64,000 bases of DNA from the NCBI RefSeq assembly GCF_014750655.1, contig NZ_JABBXD010000005.1:124001-188000 (forward strand), in the 5' to 3' direction. Numbering within the stretch: the stretch's first letter is position 1; each line of letters begins with the position of its first letter. This DNA comes from Salinimonas profundi. GTDB taxonomy: Bacteria; Pseudomonadota; Gammaproteobacteria; Enterobacterales; Alteromonadaceae. The notes below the pieces were generated by a model that ran no database searches, was not told the origin of the DNA, and saw nothing but the letters and a program-made list of their open reading frames with translations. Below, one piece after another: positions 9,914 to 20,021 of this stretch. The position numbers were made by a program, and so were the translations under genes.

Positions 9914-11590
9914 ATGCAGCTTAACGGGTTACGTCAGGAACTTGCCCACCCCCGAACATCAGTTTTAGTCTGCCTGTTAGGTATTTGTGGTGGAAGTATC
10001 GCTGCTGGCCTGATCATTTTGTTCCGGCTTTGCTATGAGTGGCTGCACCTGCACGCCCTGCAAACGCTAAACGACCTGTTTACCCATCAGTGGATGGGCC
10101 GGTTTCTGTTGCCTCTTCTGGCAGTCGCCCTTATTTTGCTCGTCGCATTTCTCACCGGTTTTAAACATTATCGCATGGGAATCCCGTTTGTTATACACCG
10201 GGTTAAGATGTTCTACGGGTATGTGCCATTCAGAACCACCATTAATCAGTTTTTTGGTGGCATGTTCGCCCTTGCCGGCGGCTTTGTGGTTGGCCGGGAA
10301 GGCCCGTCAGTCCATATCGGCGCGTCTGGCAGCAGCTACTTAGGTCAATGGCTGCGTCTGCCTTATAACAGTATTCGTATTCTGGCCGGATGCGGCATTG
10401 CGGCGGGCATATCGGCATCTTTTAATACGCCCTTCGCCGCCGTCATTTTTGTCATGGAAGTTGTACTGCGTGAATACAAAATTCACATCTTTGTACCGGT
10501 AATGCTGGCAGCCGCCTGTGGCACCGTACTGACGAGGATGGTCTTTGGTGAGATTAACGAGCTCTCTTTTCTGACCTTTGCGGTATTCAGTCAATGGATG
10601 TATCTGTATCTGGTTTTGCTGGGCATTGTGCTGGGCGCGCTGGCTGCGTTATTTAATAATCAGCTGATGCGGGTGATGGCACTGTTTCGTCCGTTCAGTA
10701 TGATTTGGCGGTTGATACTGGCAGCGGTAATTACTGGTGGTATCAGTATTCTGTTGCCTGATGCTACTGGCTCAAGCTTTGAAAGTATTGAGGTTATTTT
10801 TACCGAACAGCCCGACACCCTCTTTTTACTGGCACTACTGGCAGCAAAATTTATACTGGCGGTGTTTGCCATTGGCCTGGGTGTGCCTGGCGGCATTATG
10901 GGGCCTGTTATCATTATTGGTATGCTCGCCGGCGCAGTCTTGCTGTATCCGTTAAGCGGGGTTATCGATACCCAGAATTATGTCAGCAGCTTTGCTTTGC
11001 TAGGGGTAGCCGGTATGCTTACGGCGTCATTGCATGCGCCACTGGCTGCTTTATCGGCAGTGATGGAATTATCGTACAGTCCGCAGATTATTCTGCCAGC
11101 AATGCTGGTCATTGTGCCGGCCTACGTCACCTCAACACAGTTTCTGGGCAACCGCTCTATATTTATCCGCCAGCTGGATTACCAGAATCTGCCCTATGCC
11201 ATTACATCTATTCGTGAGGCCCTCGAAAAAACCGGGGTTCTGGCAGCCATGACCACACAGTACAAACTGTTTATTGACGCCCCTAAAGACATAATCGAAG
11301 ACTATCTGTCTGAACATCCATCCTCGGTAGTCCTGCAGCAAATTCAGCACGAGCGGGAGGTTGAATTTAAACTGATTGAGTATGATGTCAGTCTGGAGCA
11401 CGATGCACAGGCACTTGATTATAGCTCGATAGAGGGGCTCAATAGTCAGTCCACACTGCATGAGGTATATGAAAAACTAAAAAATGCCCGCGATGGTGCG
11501 GTTTATATTTATGATTCTGAACCTGATAACATCGTTGGTGTAATCACCTGGAATATTCTGCAAAGTTTTCTGCAGCGTACTCAGTACTAA
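9914..11590 (+). CDS. ClC-family chloride transporter/channel with altered coupling residues
   Basis: A 558-residue integral membrane protein of the ClC family: about 430 residues of membrane domain followed by a ~130-residue cytoplasmic tail resembling a degenerate CBS pair. The gating-glutamate motif GREGPSVHIG (~Glu129) and the GVPGGIMGP motif are conserved. Against E. coli ClcA by eye, the GSGIP motif reads RMGIP, the internal proton glutamate (Glu203) is Val (FVMEVV, ~183), and the central Tyr445 aligns with Phe (NRSIFIRQL, ~415). These changes are seen in channel-type or uncoupled ClCs, so H+/Cl- antiport should not be assumed. Upstream of hemJ, possibly co-transcribed. Confidence 0.85.
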   Translation: MQLNGLRQELAHPRTSVLVCLLGICGGSIAAGLIILFRLCYEWLHLHALQTLNDLFTHQWMGRFLLPLLAVALILLVAFLTGFKHYRMGIPFVIHRVKMFYGYVPFRTTINQFFGGMFALAGGFVVGREGPSVHIGASGSSYLGQWLRLPYNSIRILAGCGIAAGISASFNTPFAAVIFVMEVVLREYKIHIFVPVMLAAACGTVLTRMVFGEINELSFLTFAVFSQWMYLYLVLLGIVLGALAALFNNQLMRVMALFRPFSMIWRLILAAVITGGISILLPDATGSSFESIEVIFTEQPDTLFLLALLAAKFILAVFAIGLGVPGGIMGPVIIIGMLAGAVLLYPLSGVIDTQNYVSSFALLGVAGMLTASLHAPLAALSAVMELSYSPQIILPAMLVIVPAYVTSTQFLGNRSIFIRQLDYQNLPYAITSIREALEKTGVLAAMTTQYKLFIDAPKDIIEDYLSEHPSSVVLQQIQHEREVEFKLIEYDVSLEHDAQALDYSSIEGLNSQSTLHEVYEKLKNARDGAVYIYDSEPDNIVGVITWNILQSFLQRTQY

Positions 11591-11684
11591 ATCTGAGAGC
11601 ATACCCTGTAAAAGAAGCATGACGAAGCAGGTGCGTATAATGACACTAACGGGCAACACCCATTAATAATAAGTGGTAATAACG

Positions 11685-12113
11685 ATGACGATCCTCTGGC
11701 TTAAAGCACTGCATATCTTTTTTATGGTGGCCTGGTTTGCGGGTATTTTCTATTTGCCCAGACTGTTTGTTTACCATGCGCAAACTACTGACTCTGCCGT
11801 TAAGGAACAATTTAAGATAATGGAACGGCGGCTATGGTTTTTTGTTACGCCATTTGCCTTGCTCACCGCCGTATTTGGAATCTGGCTCATCACCATTTAT
11901 GACACGCAATGGCTGGCTGCATCAGGGTGGCTGCACGCCAAGCTGACACTCGTAACCGCGCTGTATATCTACCATTTTTATCTGTACCGGCTGGTAAAAC
12001 AGTTTGCCCGGGATGCAAATACCCATTCCGCTAAATTTTATCGCATCATTAATGAAGTGCCGGTTTTAGTGTTGTTGGCGGTAATTATTTTGGCAGTGGT
12101 TAAACCTTTTTGA
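11685..12113 (+). CDS. hemJ: Protoporphyrinogen IX oxidase HemJ
   Basis: Inner-membrane haem-biosynthesis enzyme oxidising protoporphyrinogen IX to protoporphyrin IX. 142 residues with four predicted membrane helices. The conserved N-terminal helix with His (LWLKALHIFFMVAWFAG), the YLPRLFVYHA segment, and the conserved Lys in WLHAKLTLV mark HemJ (UPF0093). The start was placed at ATG 11685 because the family begins with this helix; a GTG four codons upstream is also in frame. It follows the ClC gene by 94 bases. Confidence 0.92.
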   Translation: MTILWLKALHIFFMVAWFAGIFYLPRLFVYHAQTTDSAVKEQFKIMERRLWFFVTPFALLTAVFGIWLITIYDTQWLAASGWLHAKLTLVTALYIYHFYLYRLVKQFARDANTHSAKFYRIINEVPVLVLLAVIILAVVKPF

Positions 12114-12208
12114 CGCTTGCAACGAATTATAATCTCAACTATAAATAGTTTTTCGCTATCAGCCTCAACGATAAGAAGGAACTATCGTCGCTATGCCGGA
12201 GAGTCTAC

Positions 12209-12394
12209 ATGGATGTTAATAACGAGCGTCTTAAATTACTGTTACACCAGACCGATAACGCATTTGAAGCGCTTATGCAGGAGCCGGATTCAGTGGAGCG
12301 CAATCACGCTTATGAGTCAGCAAAACAGGAGCTTGATACCTATATCGCTTCCGTTCGCAAAACGCTGATTCAGCGTACTTCCAATCACGTCTGA
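12209..12394 (+). CDS. Small conserved-type hypothetical protein
   Basis: A 61-residue soluble, helix-rich acidic protein (MDVNNERLKLLLHQTD to the end) with no cysteines, signal peptide or membrane segment. GGAG lies seven bases before the ATG, and the gene sits snugly between hemJ and the convergent UPF0149 gene, which supports real coding. A second, out-of-phase reading of the same stretch lacks a ribosome-binding site. I do not recognise a family. Confidence 0.55.
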   Translation: MDVNNERLKLLLHQTDNAFEALMQEPDSVERNHAYESAKQELDTYIASVRKTLIQRTSNHV

Positions 12395-12404
12395 TATGGG
12401 TCTT

Positions 12405-13061
12405 TCATTTTTCAAGTTTGCCATCGTACATCTCAAACTGATTGGGTAAAAACGCAGCGAGTTCTCCGGCCAGTTTTATATATTCATCCACTATAGACGG
12501 TAGCTGCTTCACCAGGGTATGCAGACTTTGCTGCAGCTGTGCCTGTTGCGCAGCGTCCCGAATCTTCATTGCTGTATCAATATCCGCCAACGTGGAAAAA
12601 AATTTCAGGCACCGGCGTAAACGGCGGGCCGGATCCTCATTATCCAGACCGCTATCCTGCGCAGGATTATCTTGCGCACGCTTCCACGCGTTCTGCCAGG
12701 TTTGCTCCAGATGCTGATGACCGCGAAGCAGGCCAGTAAGCCAAAGCTGCAACGCGCTGCCGGGTTGCTCGTCGTGTAGCAAGGCATCCGGAATGAGCGG
12801 TGCCTCCAGACGCATCAGATTCAGCGTATCGCGCAAACAATACATCAGCCGTTGAGCCAGTTCATCAATTTGTGTCTGAGACAGCCGCGGCGCATCAGGG
12901 TCCTGGCGGATAAACCAGGGCATCCACTGCTCGGGAAGCGGGATTTCAGGCGCAGCGCACACGGCTATCATCAGTCCTCTTGATTCTGCCTGTGGAGCGA
13001 TTGCACTGCATAAGCGCGGCTGACTGTATAACTTTTCAAAAGCATCAGCGGATTGCGTCAC
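12405..13061 (-). CDS. UPF0149 (YgfB/YecA-like) family protein
   Basis: A 218-residue, mostly alpha-helical cytoplasmic protein. The pattern of an N-terminal SRGLMIAVCAAPEIPLPEQW block, a W-x-P-W-F-like segment and a later LWLTGLLRGHQHLEQTW block follows the UPF0149 architecture. Some YecA proteins carry a C-terminal SEC-C zinc motif; this one does not. The start is a GTG with GAGG five bases upstream. Function unknown; assignment moderate. Confidence 0.6.
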   Translation of the reverse strand: MTQSADAFEKLYSQPRLCSAIAPQAESRGLMIAVCAAPEIPLPEQWMPWFIRQDPDAPRLSQTQIDELAQRLMYCLRDTLNLMRLEAPLIPDALLHDEQPGSALQLWLTGLLRGHQHLEQTWQNAWKRAQDNPAQDSGLDNEDPARRLRRCLKFFSTLADIDTAMKIRDAAQQAQLQQSLHTLVKQLPSIVDEYIKLAGELAAFLPNQFEMYDGKLEK

Positions 13062-13320
13062 ACTTACCTCATCATCGTGTTTTTTCGTTAGCCTACCCTC
13101 TCATGCACCGGTTTGCACATTTTGTTTAATGTCAGCTGACCTGTTTACGCTAACGCGTTAAAAGTTGACGAAAATACCTTTAAAAAATGCCAGTATAAGA
13201 AAAAAGTTTTTATTACCTCTTGGCGTGACTGTTCGATTTACGTACCATTCGCGCCCCAAAAATCAGACAGCGTTTTAATAAAGGCTGACATTCACCGTTC
13301 TTGATACAGGCAGGCCTATT

Positions 13321-14514
13321 ATGGCAAAAGACAAATCCGGATTTATCATTGCTGCGGCATTCATTGGACCGGGCACGGTAACAACGGCAAGTATCGCGGG
13401 TGCGAACTTCGGGTTTCACCTGATGTGGGCACTGCTGTTTTCTATTGTTGCGACCATGGTGTTACAGGACATGGCGGCGCGCCTGGGTATTGCCACCGGC
13501 AATGGCTTAGCGGCAGGACTGAAAGATATCAGCGACAATCGCGGGCTCAAAATATTTTTCTCTGCGCTGGTCATCGCCGCAGTAGGACTTGGCAACGCAG
13601 CCTATGAATCAGGCAATCTGACCGGTGCTGCCATTGGGCTGGATGCCTTTTTGCAGATAGGTACAGGAAACTGGGCGATGATTCTGGGAGGAATTTCTGC
13701 TGCATTACTGTACAGCGGTAAATACAAGATGATTGAGTCGGTGCTGGTCATACTGGTGATTGCGATGGCGCTGGTATTCTTTGTTACGTTGTTTGCTGCA
13801 AGCCCAGACTGGTCTGCCATGCTTGACCAGGCACTGTCGCCCAGGCTGGACGCCAAGGCCATCACCATGATACTGGCATTAATCGGCACCACCATTGTTC
13901 CTTATAACCTGTTCTTACATGCCAGCCTGACAGCTCAGAATTACGCAGGTGAAGATAAGGCAGCAGCCATTGATGCATCCAGAAAGCAGTCGATCTTTGC
14001 TATCGGTTTTGGTGGTCTCATCACCTTGGTTGTTATGGCAACAGCCATGCTGGCTTTCTTTGGTCAGCAAGCACAAATGGATGCGTCTAACATGGGCAAA
14101 CAACTGGAGCCTGTGCTGGGAGAGTCTGCACAATGGTTTTTCGCCGCCGGCCTCTTTGCTGCCGGGCTAACCAGCTCGATAACCGCACCTTTGGCCGCCA
14201 GCTACGCGGTATGCGGCGCTCTCAACTGGTCTACCGATCTGAACAGCCGCGCTTTCAAGGGAGTGTGGATGACGATCATTGCTACAGGTGTGGTGATCGC
14301 CGGAGCCGGATTTAAGCCACTTGCGGCCATCTTATTTGCGCAGGCAGCCAATGGCTTATTATTACCCATTGTTGCAATCTTTTTGCTGGTAGTGATGAAT
14401 AAGGGAAAAACACTGGGTGAATTTAAAAATAAAATGCCCAGTAACGCGCTGGGCATTGTTGTGGTTGGATTTGTCGTGTGTCTGGGCTTTTATAAGCTGG
14501 CTTCGTTATTCTGA
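13321..14514 (+). CDS. Nramp-superfamily transporter lacking canonical metal-site residues
   Basis: A 397-residue polytopic membrane protein with the Nramp (MntH) inverted-repeat layout; the segment LQDMAARLGIATGNGLA is characteristic. However, the TM1 metal motif DPGN reads GPGT (residues 16-19) and the TM6 motif MPHN reads VPYN (~193-196), so both the Asp/Asn and the Met ligands of Mn/Fe transporters are gone. It may carry another ion (Mg-transporting and Al-transporting Nramp relatives exist) or small organic solutes. The 260-base upstream gap holds a perfect palindrome TAACGCGTTA at 13151-13160. The 3' end overlaps the convergent aminotransferase gene by nine bases. Confidence 0.8.
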   Translation: MAKDKSGFIIAAAFIGPGTVTTASIAGANFGFHLMWALLFSIVATMVLQDMAARLGIATGNGLAAGLKDISDNRGLKIFFSALVIAAVGLGNAAYESGNLTGAAIGLDAFLQIGTGNWAMILGGISAALLYSGKYKMIESVLVILVIAMALVFFVTLFAASPDWSAMLDQALSPRLDAKAITMILALIGTTIVPYNLFLHASLTAQNYAGEDKAAAIDASRKQSIFAIGFGGLITLVVMATAMLAFFGQQAQMDASNMGKQLEPVLGESAQWFFAAGLFAAGLTSSITAPLAASYAVCGALNWSTDLNSRAFKGVWMTIIATGVVIAGAGFKPLAAILFAQAANGLLLPIVAIFLLVVMNKGKTLGEFKNKMPSNALGIVVVGFVVCLGFYKLASLF

Positions 14515-15642
14515 AGCCAGTCGATCCAGAATGTCGGTCAGCATCTTCCGGCTACAGCCAAAATTAATCCGAAAATGCTGCGGTGCACCAAAATCCGCGC
14601 CGGGAGAAGGGCCAACGCCCTTTTTCTCGGCCCAGCGCTGCACGTTTTCTACACCCAGCCCAGAGGCATCCACCCACGCCAGAAATGTCGCTTCCTGGTG
14701 GTGCATCGATAATCCCTCAATAGCATTGATTCGATTATAAACAAGCGCGCGGTTCTCACGCAGATAATTCAGTTGGTCCTGATGCCAGTCATCGCATCGG
14801 GTAAATGCGGCTTCGGTGGCCAACAGCCCTAGCTGATTAACCCATGGCACGATGCCCGCCGCCGCCTTTACAAACTTCTGACGCAGACCAGCATCGGGAA
14901 TGATGGCAAAAGAAGCGCCCAGCCCTGCAATATTAAACGTTTTACTGGCCGCCATGAGTGTCACACTATTATCTTTAAGCTTTGCGTCACGCCCGGCAGG
15001 CAAATGCGTTTTATCCTCATCAAGGATCAGGTCGCAGTGGATTTCATCCGAGCACAATACAACGTCATTTTCATTACAAATACGGGCTATCTCAGAAAGT
15101 TCGGATTGGTTAAGTACCGAGCCCACCGGATTCATCGGATTACAGAGTATCAGTAATTTACAGGCCGGATCGCTGGCTGCCTGCGCGAGTTGCGCCAGAT
15201 CTAACGTGGCGCGACCATCATTCTCGATGGTATCGATGCTGACTCGCTCCAGGCCGTTAAGCTTCGGTGCGGCCAGTAAGGGCGGATAATTAGGTACCTG
15301 AACCATGACCTTATCGCCCGGATTACAGTATGCTTTGCAGGTTGCGTTGAAAGCAGGCACTACGCCGGGTGTCCAGACCAACCAGAGTGGATCAATCTGC
15401 CAGTCGTGTTTATCCTTAAGCCATCTCACCACGGCATCAATGGCAGGCTGATACTGTCCGGGCAGAACATAGCCCAGATTACCGTGCTCCACCCTGCCCT
15501 GCAGTGCTTCCAATATAGGATCAGCACAGCGAAACTCGGTATCGGCTACCCAGGCCGGAATAATATCCTGTCCTTTGTATTTTTCCCATTTGAACGAATA
15601 GGTTCCTTCTCTGGAAGGGGTATTATCAAAACTATAGGTCAC
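14506..15642 (-). CDS. MalY/PatB-family PLP-dependent cystathionine beta-lyase/aminotransferase
   Basis: Fold-type I PLP enzyme of the MalY/PatB group (C-S beta-lyase with aminotransferase fold), about 378 residues. Family marks: PAWVADTEF near the N-terminus, CNPMNPVGSVL, CSDEIHCDLI (cofactor Asp) and MAASKTFNIAGLG with the Schiff-base Lys; the C-terminal substrate Arg is in HFRINFGCSR. The start is taken as GTG 15642 because AAGGA lies nine bases upstream, while the in-frame TTG at 15651 touches that ribosome-binding site. Probable role is cleavage of cystathionine or other S-conjugates to homocysteine/thiol, pyruvate and ammonia. Confidence 0.88.
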   Translation of the reverse strand: MTYSFDNTPSREGTYSFKWEKYKGQDIIPAWVADTEFRCADPILEALQGRVEHGNLGYVLPGQYQPAIDAVVRWLKDKHDWQIDPLWLVWTPGVVPAFNATCKAYCNPGDKVMVQVPNYPPLLAAPKLNGLERVSIDTIENDGRATLDLAQLAQAASDPACKLLILCNPMNPVGSVLNQSELSEIARICNENDVVLCSDEIHCDLILDEDKTHLPAGRDAKLKDNSVTLMAASKTFNIAGLGASFAIIPDAGLRQKFVKAAAGIVPWVNQLGLLATEAAFTRCDDWHQDQLNYLRENRALVYNRINAIEGLSMHHQEATFLAWVDASGLGVENVQRWAEKKGVGPSPGADFGAPQHFRINFGCSRKMLTDILDRLASE

Positions 15643-15756
15643 GACTGGCAATCCTTGGTTAATAATTACTGTTAAGGCAGTGTAACCAAGTCCTTATGAT
15701 GCTATCCAGTATAGCGTTAGATGATTTAGGAATGAGATGGACGCGACACGCAGTGA

Positions 15757-16131
15757 TTAGCGCAGCAGTGTATGAACCTTATTCAGAAGCTCAGCTATCG
15801 CGAAGGGCTTAGCAACAAACTGTGTCACGCCGTGCTGTCTGGCACTGATAACAGTAGAACGGGTTGCATCAGCCGTTAGCAACAAAAAAGGCGTCTGCAT
15901 GCCTTTGTTGCGCCACAGTGTTAATAGTGAAATGCCGTCATAGTCTGGCATACACTGATCACTGATTATCAACGCGACGGAGTCGTCTGACTGTTTGAGC
16001 AGAAAGTCACGTGCCTGTTTACTTCGGGTAAAGCTGTAAACATCTATATTGCCGCACTGGTGTAATGCTTCAGATATGATTTGAACAGTGACAGGATCAT
16101 CATCAATGATCACGACGGGCAGACTGGACAT
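15757..16131 (-). CDS. Stand-alone response-regulator receiver protein
   Basis: A 124-residue single CheY-like receiver with no output domain. The acidic pocket is IIDDDPVT, the phospho-acceptor Asp lies in LIISDQCMPDYDG (~57), the switch Thr in LLLTADATRS and the conserved Lys in FVAKPFAIAEL. No kinase is adjacent, so it probably takes phosphate from a distant hybrid kinase or acts through protein contact. It lies downstream of typA on the same strand but beyond a strong terminator, so it is expected to have its own promoter. Confidence 0.85.
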   Translation of the reverse strand: MSSLPVVIIDDDPVTVQIISEALHQCGNIDVYSFTRSKQARDFLLKQSDDSVALIISDQCMPDYDGISLLTLWRNKGMQTPFLLLTADATRSTVISARQHGVTQFVAKPFAIAELLNKVHTLLR

Positions 16132-16250
16132 AACAACTCAACAGAACGCTGGTTGCCAGAGTATAGACCTATGTTATTGATTTTTCCTCAGCCGCAGGAA
16201 AATCTTCACAAAATGCCAACCACTCTGAAAGATTGGGGATACAAAAAACA

Positions 16251-16279
16251 AAAACGCCGGCATAAAGCCGGCGTTTTTT
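16251..16279 (-). terminator. Rho-independent terminator of typA
   Basis: AAAACGCCGGC (16251-16261) pairs with GCCGGCGTTTT (16267-16277) around a five-base loop. The typA transcript (minus strand) reads into a T-rich run formed by the A tract at 16243-16254. The stem also has a T run on the plus strand, so it may act both ways. Confidence 0.85.
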
Positions 16280-16301
16280 CATTTCGAACTACAGGCTTTG
16301 A

Positions 16302-18137
16302 TTAGCCTTTCGCTTCACGCGAAGCACGTTTACGCTCGTTTTCTGTCAGAAAACGCTTACGAATACGGATGCTCTGAGGCGTAACTTCTACCAGTTCATC
16401 ATCGTCGATAAACTCAAGCGCCTGCTCCAGCGACATTCTCACAGGTGGAACCAGTGTCTGCGCTTCATCAGTACCAGATGCCCGGACATTTGTCAGCTGC
16501 TTACCTTTAAGCGCATTAACGGTCAGGTCATTTTCACGACTGTGAATACCGATAACCATGCCTTCGTAAACCTCAACACCGTGCCCGATGAACAGACGAC
16601 CACGCTCCTGCAGGTTAAACAGCGCGTTTGTCAACGCCTTGCCTGCTGCGTTGGCAATCAGTACACCATTTTTACGCTGACCAATCTTGCCACCTTTATG
16701 CGGGCCGTAATGATCAAACGCATGGTACATAAGCCCTGAGCCTGAGGTCAGCGTCATGAACTCAGTCTGGAAGCCAATCAACCCACGGCTTGGAATTATA
16801 AAGTCCATACGAACACGACCTTTACCGTCAGGCGACATATCAGTCAGCTCGGCTTTACGGTAGCCAAGTTGCTCCATGATTGAGCCCTGGTCTTCGTCTT
16901 CACAGTCGATGGTCAGTGTTTCAAATGGCTCTTCGATATTGCCGTTTTCGTCTTCTTTTAAGATTACTTCAGGGCGTGATACCGCCAGTTCGTAACCTTC
17001 GCGACGCATGTTTTCAATCAGGATACCCAGGTGAAGCTCACCACGTCCTGATACGCGGAATTTATCCGGGTTGTCGGTTTCTTCAACACGCAGGGCCACG
17101 TTGTGAACCAACTCATCATTCAGACGATCCAGAATATTCCGTGAGGTTACATATTTACCTTCGCGACCAGAAAATGGCGAGGTGTTAACCTGGAATGTCA
17201 TGGTAACTGTAGGTTCATCGACTGTCAGTGCTGGCAGTGCTTCTACATTATTAACATCACAGATAGTATCTGAGATTTTCAGCTCGCCCAGACCCGTTAC
17301 CGCAATAATGTCACCGGCACTGGCCACTTCCGCCTCAAAACGCTGAAGACCAAGATACGTCAGTACCTGCCCAACTTTACCGTTGCGAGTTTTGCCATCT
17401 TTATCGATGATCGTGACCTGCTGGTTAGTTTTAACCGAACCACGCTTAACACGGCCAACACCGATAACGCCAACGTATGAGTTATAGTCCAGCTGAGAAA
17501 TCTGCATCTGGAACGGGCCTTCCGGATCAGTATTTGGCGCGTTAACCTTTTCAATGATGGTTTCAAACAGCGGGTTCATATCTGTACCCACAGTATCGGC
17601 ATCCAGTGACGCCCAACCATTAATCGCAGAAGCGTAAACGACATCGAAATCCAGTTGCTCGTCAGTGGCACCCAGGTTGTCGAACAAATCGAAGACCTGA
17701 TCCATGACCCAGTCAGGACGTGCACCTGGCTTATCAATCTTGTTAATAACGACGATCGGCTTCAGTCCCTGCGCAAACGCTTTTTGCGTTACAAAGCGTG
17801 TTTGCGGCATTGGGCCTTCCTGCGCATCAACCAATAGCAATACAGAATCAGCCATCGACATTACACGCTCTACCTCACCACCGAAGTCGGCGTGTCCGGG
17901 AGTATCCACGATATTAATGTGGTAGTCTTTCCAGTTGATGGCCGTGTTTTTCGCCAGAATGGTAATGCCACGTTCTTTCTCGATATCATTCGAGTCCATA
18001 ACGCGTTCTTCTGCTTCGCCACGGCTTTCTAATGTACCGGACTGCTGCAACAGCTTATCAACCAACGTTGTTTTACCATGGTCAACGTGCGCAATAATCG
18101 CGATGTTGCGTAACTTTGAAATATCGTAAGTATTCAT
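16302..18137 (-). CDS. typA: Ribosome-associated GTPase TypA/BipA
   Basis: Translational GTPase of the EF-G/LepA group that binds ribosomes, helps 50S assembly and is needed at low temperature and under stress. 611 residues. The G1 motif is [15 protein letters not shown], followed by G2 ([11 protein letters not shown]), G3 ([12 protein letters not shown]) and G4 ([12 protein letters not shown]). A beta-barrel domain II, an EF-G domain III-like and domain V-like region, and the TypA-specific C-terminal domain ending RASREAKG follow. It is divergent from glnA across 459 bases. Confidence 0.97.
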   Translation of the reverse strand: MNTYDISKLRNIAIIAHVDHGKTTLVDKLLQQSGTLESRGEAEERVMDSNDIEKERGITILAKNTAINWKDYHINIVDTPGHADFGGEVERVMSMADSVLLLVDAQEGPMPQTRFVTQKAFAQGLKPIVVINKIDKPGARPDWVMDQVFDLFDNLGATDEQLDFDVVYASAINGWASLDADTVGTDMNPLFETIIEKVNAPNTDPEGPFQMQISQLDYNSYVGVIGVGRVKRGSVKTNQQVTIIDKDGKTRNGKVGQVLTYLGLQRFEAEVASAGDIIAVTGLGELKISDTICDVNNVEALPALTVDEPTVTMTFQVNTSPFSGREGKYVTSRNILDRLNDELVHNVALRVEETDNPDKFRVSGRGELHLGILIENMRREGYELAVSRPEVILKEDENGNIEEPFETLTIDCEDEDQGSIMEQLGYRKAELTDMSPDGKGRVRMDFIIPSRGLIGFQTEFMTLTSGSGLMYHAFDHYGPHKGGKIGQRKNGVLIANAAGKALTNALFNLQERGRLFIGHGVEVYEGMVIGIHSRENDLTVNALKGKQLTNVRASGTDEAQTLVPPVRMSLEQALEFIDDDELVEVTPQSIRIRKRFLTENERKRASREAKG

Positions 18138-18431
18138 TAAATAGAGCCTGTATTACCTGCCCGGTACTACCCAGAGGGACCGGTTTTGGAAGTGAAAAAT
18201 TTTGCAGAGATGAAATGTGCGCGGATTGTACAGAAATTCTCAAGGCTTTTCGCCTGTTTTTTCGTTTATTTTCCATCACTCAGGTAATCTCAATGAGAAA
18301 AACAGGTGTATGAACGCCTGTAGAGAAGAAAATAACACTTAGTGCGCTGTTGAACGCGTGGTTGCCGCACCAGCATAACGCACGCTGAGTGAGTCGAGCG
18401 GTCATGATATTGCACCACAAAGAAGCGTCAC

Positions 18432-18448
18432 TGCACTTTAGTGGTGCA
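18432..18448 (+). promoter_or_regulatory. NtrC (GlnG) binding site upstream of glnA
   Basis: TGCACTTTAGTGGTGCA is a 17-bp dyad matching the NtrC consensus TGCAC-N7-GTGCA. Its centre lies about 97 bases before the predicted sigma54 start site, an enhancer position. A TGCACC half-site without a good partner occurs at 18411-18416. The rest of the 459-base typA-glnA gap shows no gene. Confidence 0.85.
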
Positions 18449-18510
18449 CTAAATCATCCGTTTTTTCCGTGAACATTTGTCTATCCCGCGAATTTGCGGA
18501 TGTCGACAAA

Positions 18511-18526
18511 TGGCATGAATATCGCT
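18511..18526 (+). promoter_or_regulatory. Sigma54 promoter of glnA
   Basis: TGGCATGAATATCGCT carries GG at 18512-18513 and GC at 18524-18525, exactly 12 bases apart as required for -24/-12 elements. The predicted start is near 18537, leaving a leader of ~60 bases before glnA. The -12 element (TCGCT) deviates from TTGCA, so the promoter is not perfect. Confidence 0.75.
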
Positions 18527-18596
18527 TCGACGTTTTTAACTTAAGACAGGAAACATTGTTTTTCCTGCGCTAATACATCAAAACCTGGAGGACACG

Positions 18597-20006
18597 ATGT
18601 CAATAGAAAAGGCATTAGAGCTGATTCAAGAAAGTGAAGCGAAATTTGTCGATTTACGTTTTACTGATACAAAAGGTAAAGAGCAACACGTATCTATTCC
18701 GGCAGCTCTGGTCGACGACGAATTTTTTGAAGAAGGCAAGATGTTCGACGGGTCTTCAATCAGCGGCTGGAAAGGTATTAATGAGTCAGACATGATTCTG
18801 ATGCCTGATTCAACGTCTGCTGTGCTTGACCCGTTTGCTGAAGAGACACAGGTCAACATTCGTTGTGACATCGTTGAGCCTACTACGCTTGAAGGTTACG
18901 AGCGTGACCCGCGTTCAGTGGCTCGCCGTGCCGAGGAATTCCTGAAATCAACAGGTATCGGTGATACGGCTTTCTTTGGTCCGGAGCCAGAATTCTTTCT
19001 CTTTGATGATGTTCGCTTCCACACAGACATGAGTGGCTCGTTCTACAAAATCGATTCATCTGAAGCGAAGTGGAACTCAGGTGAAGACTTTGAAGGCGGT
19101 AACCTGGCTCACCGTCCAGGCGTGAAAGGCGGATACTTCCCGGTTCCACCGGTAGATTCTGCCCATGATACACGTGCTGCAATGTGTCTGGTCATGGAAG
19201 AAATGGGTCTGCGTATCGAGGCGCACCACCACGAAGTTGCTACCGCAGGTCAGAACGAAATCGCCTGTGAGTTTAATACACTGGTGAAAAAAGCGGATGA
19301 GCTTCAGATTTACAAGTATGTTGTACACAATGTGGCGCATGCTTACGGCCAGACTGCGACGTTCATGCCTAAGCCACTTGTAGGTGACAACGGTTCTGGT
19401 ATGCACGTGCACCAGTCAATTTCTAAAGACGGCAAGAACATTTTTGCCGGCGATAAATATGCAGGTCTGTCAGAAGAAGCACTGTATTATGTAGGTGGTA
19501 TCATTAAGCACGCCCGCGCAATCAATGCCTTTACCAATGCTTCTACAAACTCGTACAAGCGTCTGGTACCTGGGTTTGAGGCGCCGGTAATGCTGGCTTA
19601 TTCAGCCCGTAACCGTTCTGCGTCAATCCGTATACCTTATGTAACAAGTGATAAGGCACGCCGTATTGAAGTTCGCTTCCCTGACCCGACTGGTAACCCT
19701 TATCTGGCGTTCACCGCGATGTTGATGGCAGGTATCGATGGCATCAAGAATAAGATTCACCCTGGCGATGCCATGGATAAAGATCTGTATGATCTGCCAG
19801 CTGAAGAAGCCAAAGACATCCCAACTGTCGCAAGCTCGCTGGAAATGGCACTTGAGGCGCTGGACAACGACCGTGAATTCCTTAAGGCCGGTGGTGTTAT
19901 GACAGACGATATGATCGATGCTTACATCGATCTTAAGTCTGAAGAAGTCACCACACTGCGTATGACAACGCACCCGGTTGAGTTCGATATGTATTACAGC
20001 GTGTAA
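18597..20006 (+). CDS. glnA: Glutamine synthetase type I
   Basis: Dodecameric cytoplasmic enzyme making glutamine from glutamate, ammonia and ATP. 469 residues, the same length as E. coli GlnA. Marks include [12 protein letters not shown], the metal-binding [30 protein letters not shown], and the adenylylation site Tyr398 in [11 protein letters not shown], showing the GSI-beta type regulated by GlnE. GGAGG lies five bases before the ATG. Expression is predicted to be NtrC/sigma54-controlled from the sites upstream, and glnL-glnG lie 0.9 kb downstream. Confidence 0.98.
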   Translation: MSIEKALELIQESEAKFVDLRFTDTKGKEQHVSIPAALVDDEFFEEGKMFDGSSISGWKGINESDMILMPDSTSAVLDPFAEETQVNIRCDIVEPTTLEGYERDPRSVARRAEEFLKSTGIGDTAFFGPEPEFFLFDDVRFHTDMSGSFYKIDSSEAKWNSGEDFEGGNLAHRPGVKGGYFPVPPVDSAHDTRAAMCLVMEEMGLRIEAHHHEVATAGQNEIACEFNTLVKKADELQIYKYVVHNVAHAYGQTATFMPKPLVGDNGSGMHVHQSISKDGKNIFAGDKYAGLSEEALYYVGGIIKHARAINAFTNASTNSYKRLVPGFEAPVMLAYSARNRSASIRIPYVTSDKARRIEVRFPDPTGNPYLAFTAMLMAGIDGIKNKIHPGDAMDKDLYDLPAEEAKDIPTVASSLEMALEALDNDREFLKAGGVMTDDMIDAYIDLKSEEVTTLRMTTHPVEFDMYYSV

Positions 20007-20021
20007 ATCTTCACGCTTATC

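Noticed and set aside
12117-12368. 83-codon plus-strand ORF overlapping the small gene at 12209
   Set aside because: No ribosome-binding site and unlikely composition (Arg/Ser/Thr-rich); the 12209 frame has GGAG correctly spaced.
19077-19412. Long antisense ORF inside glnA
   Set aside because: Codon-bias shadow of a highly conserved gene; no start signal and no protein-like composition.
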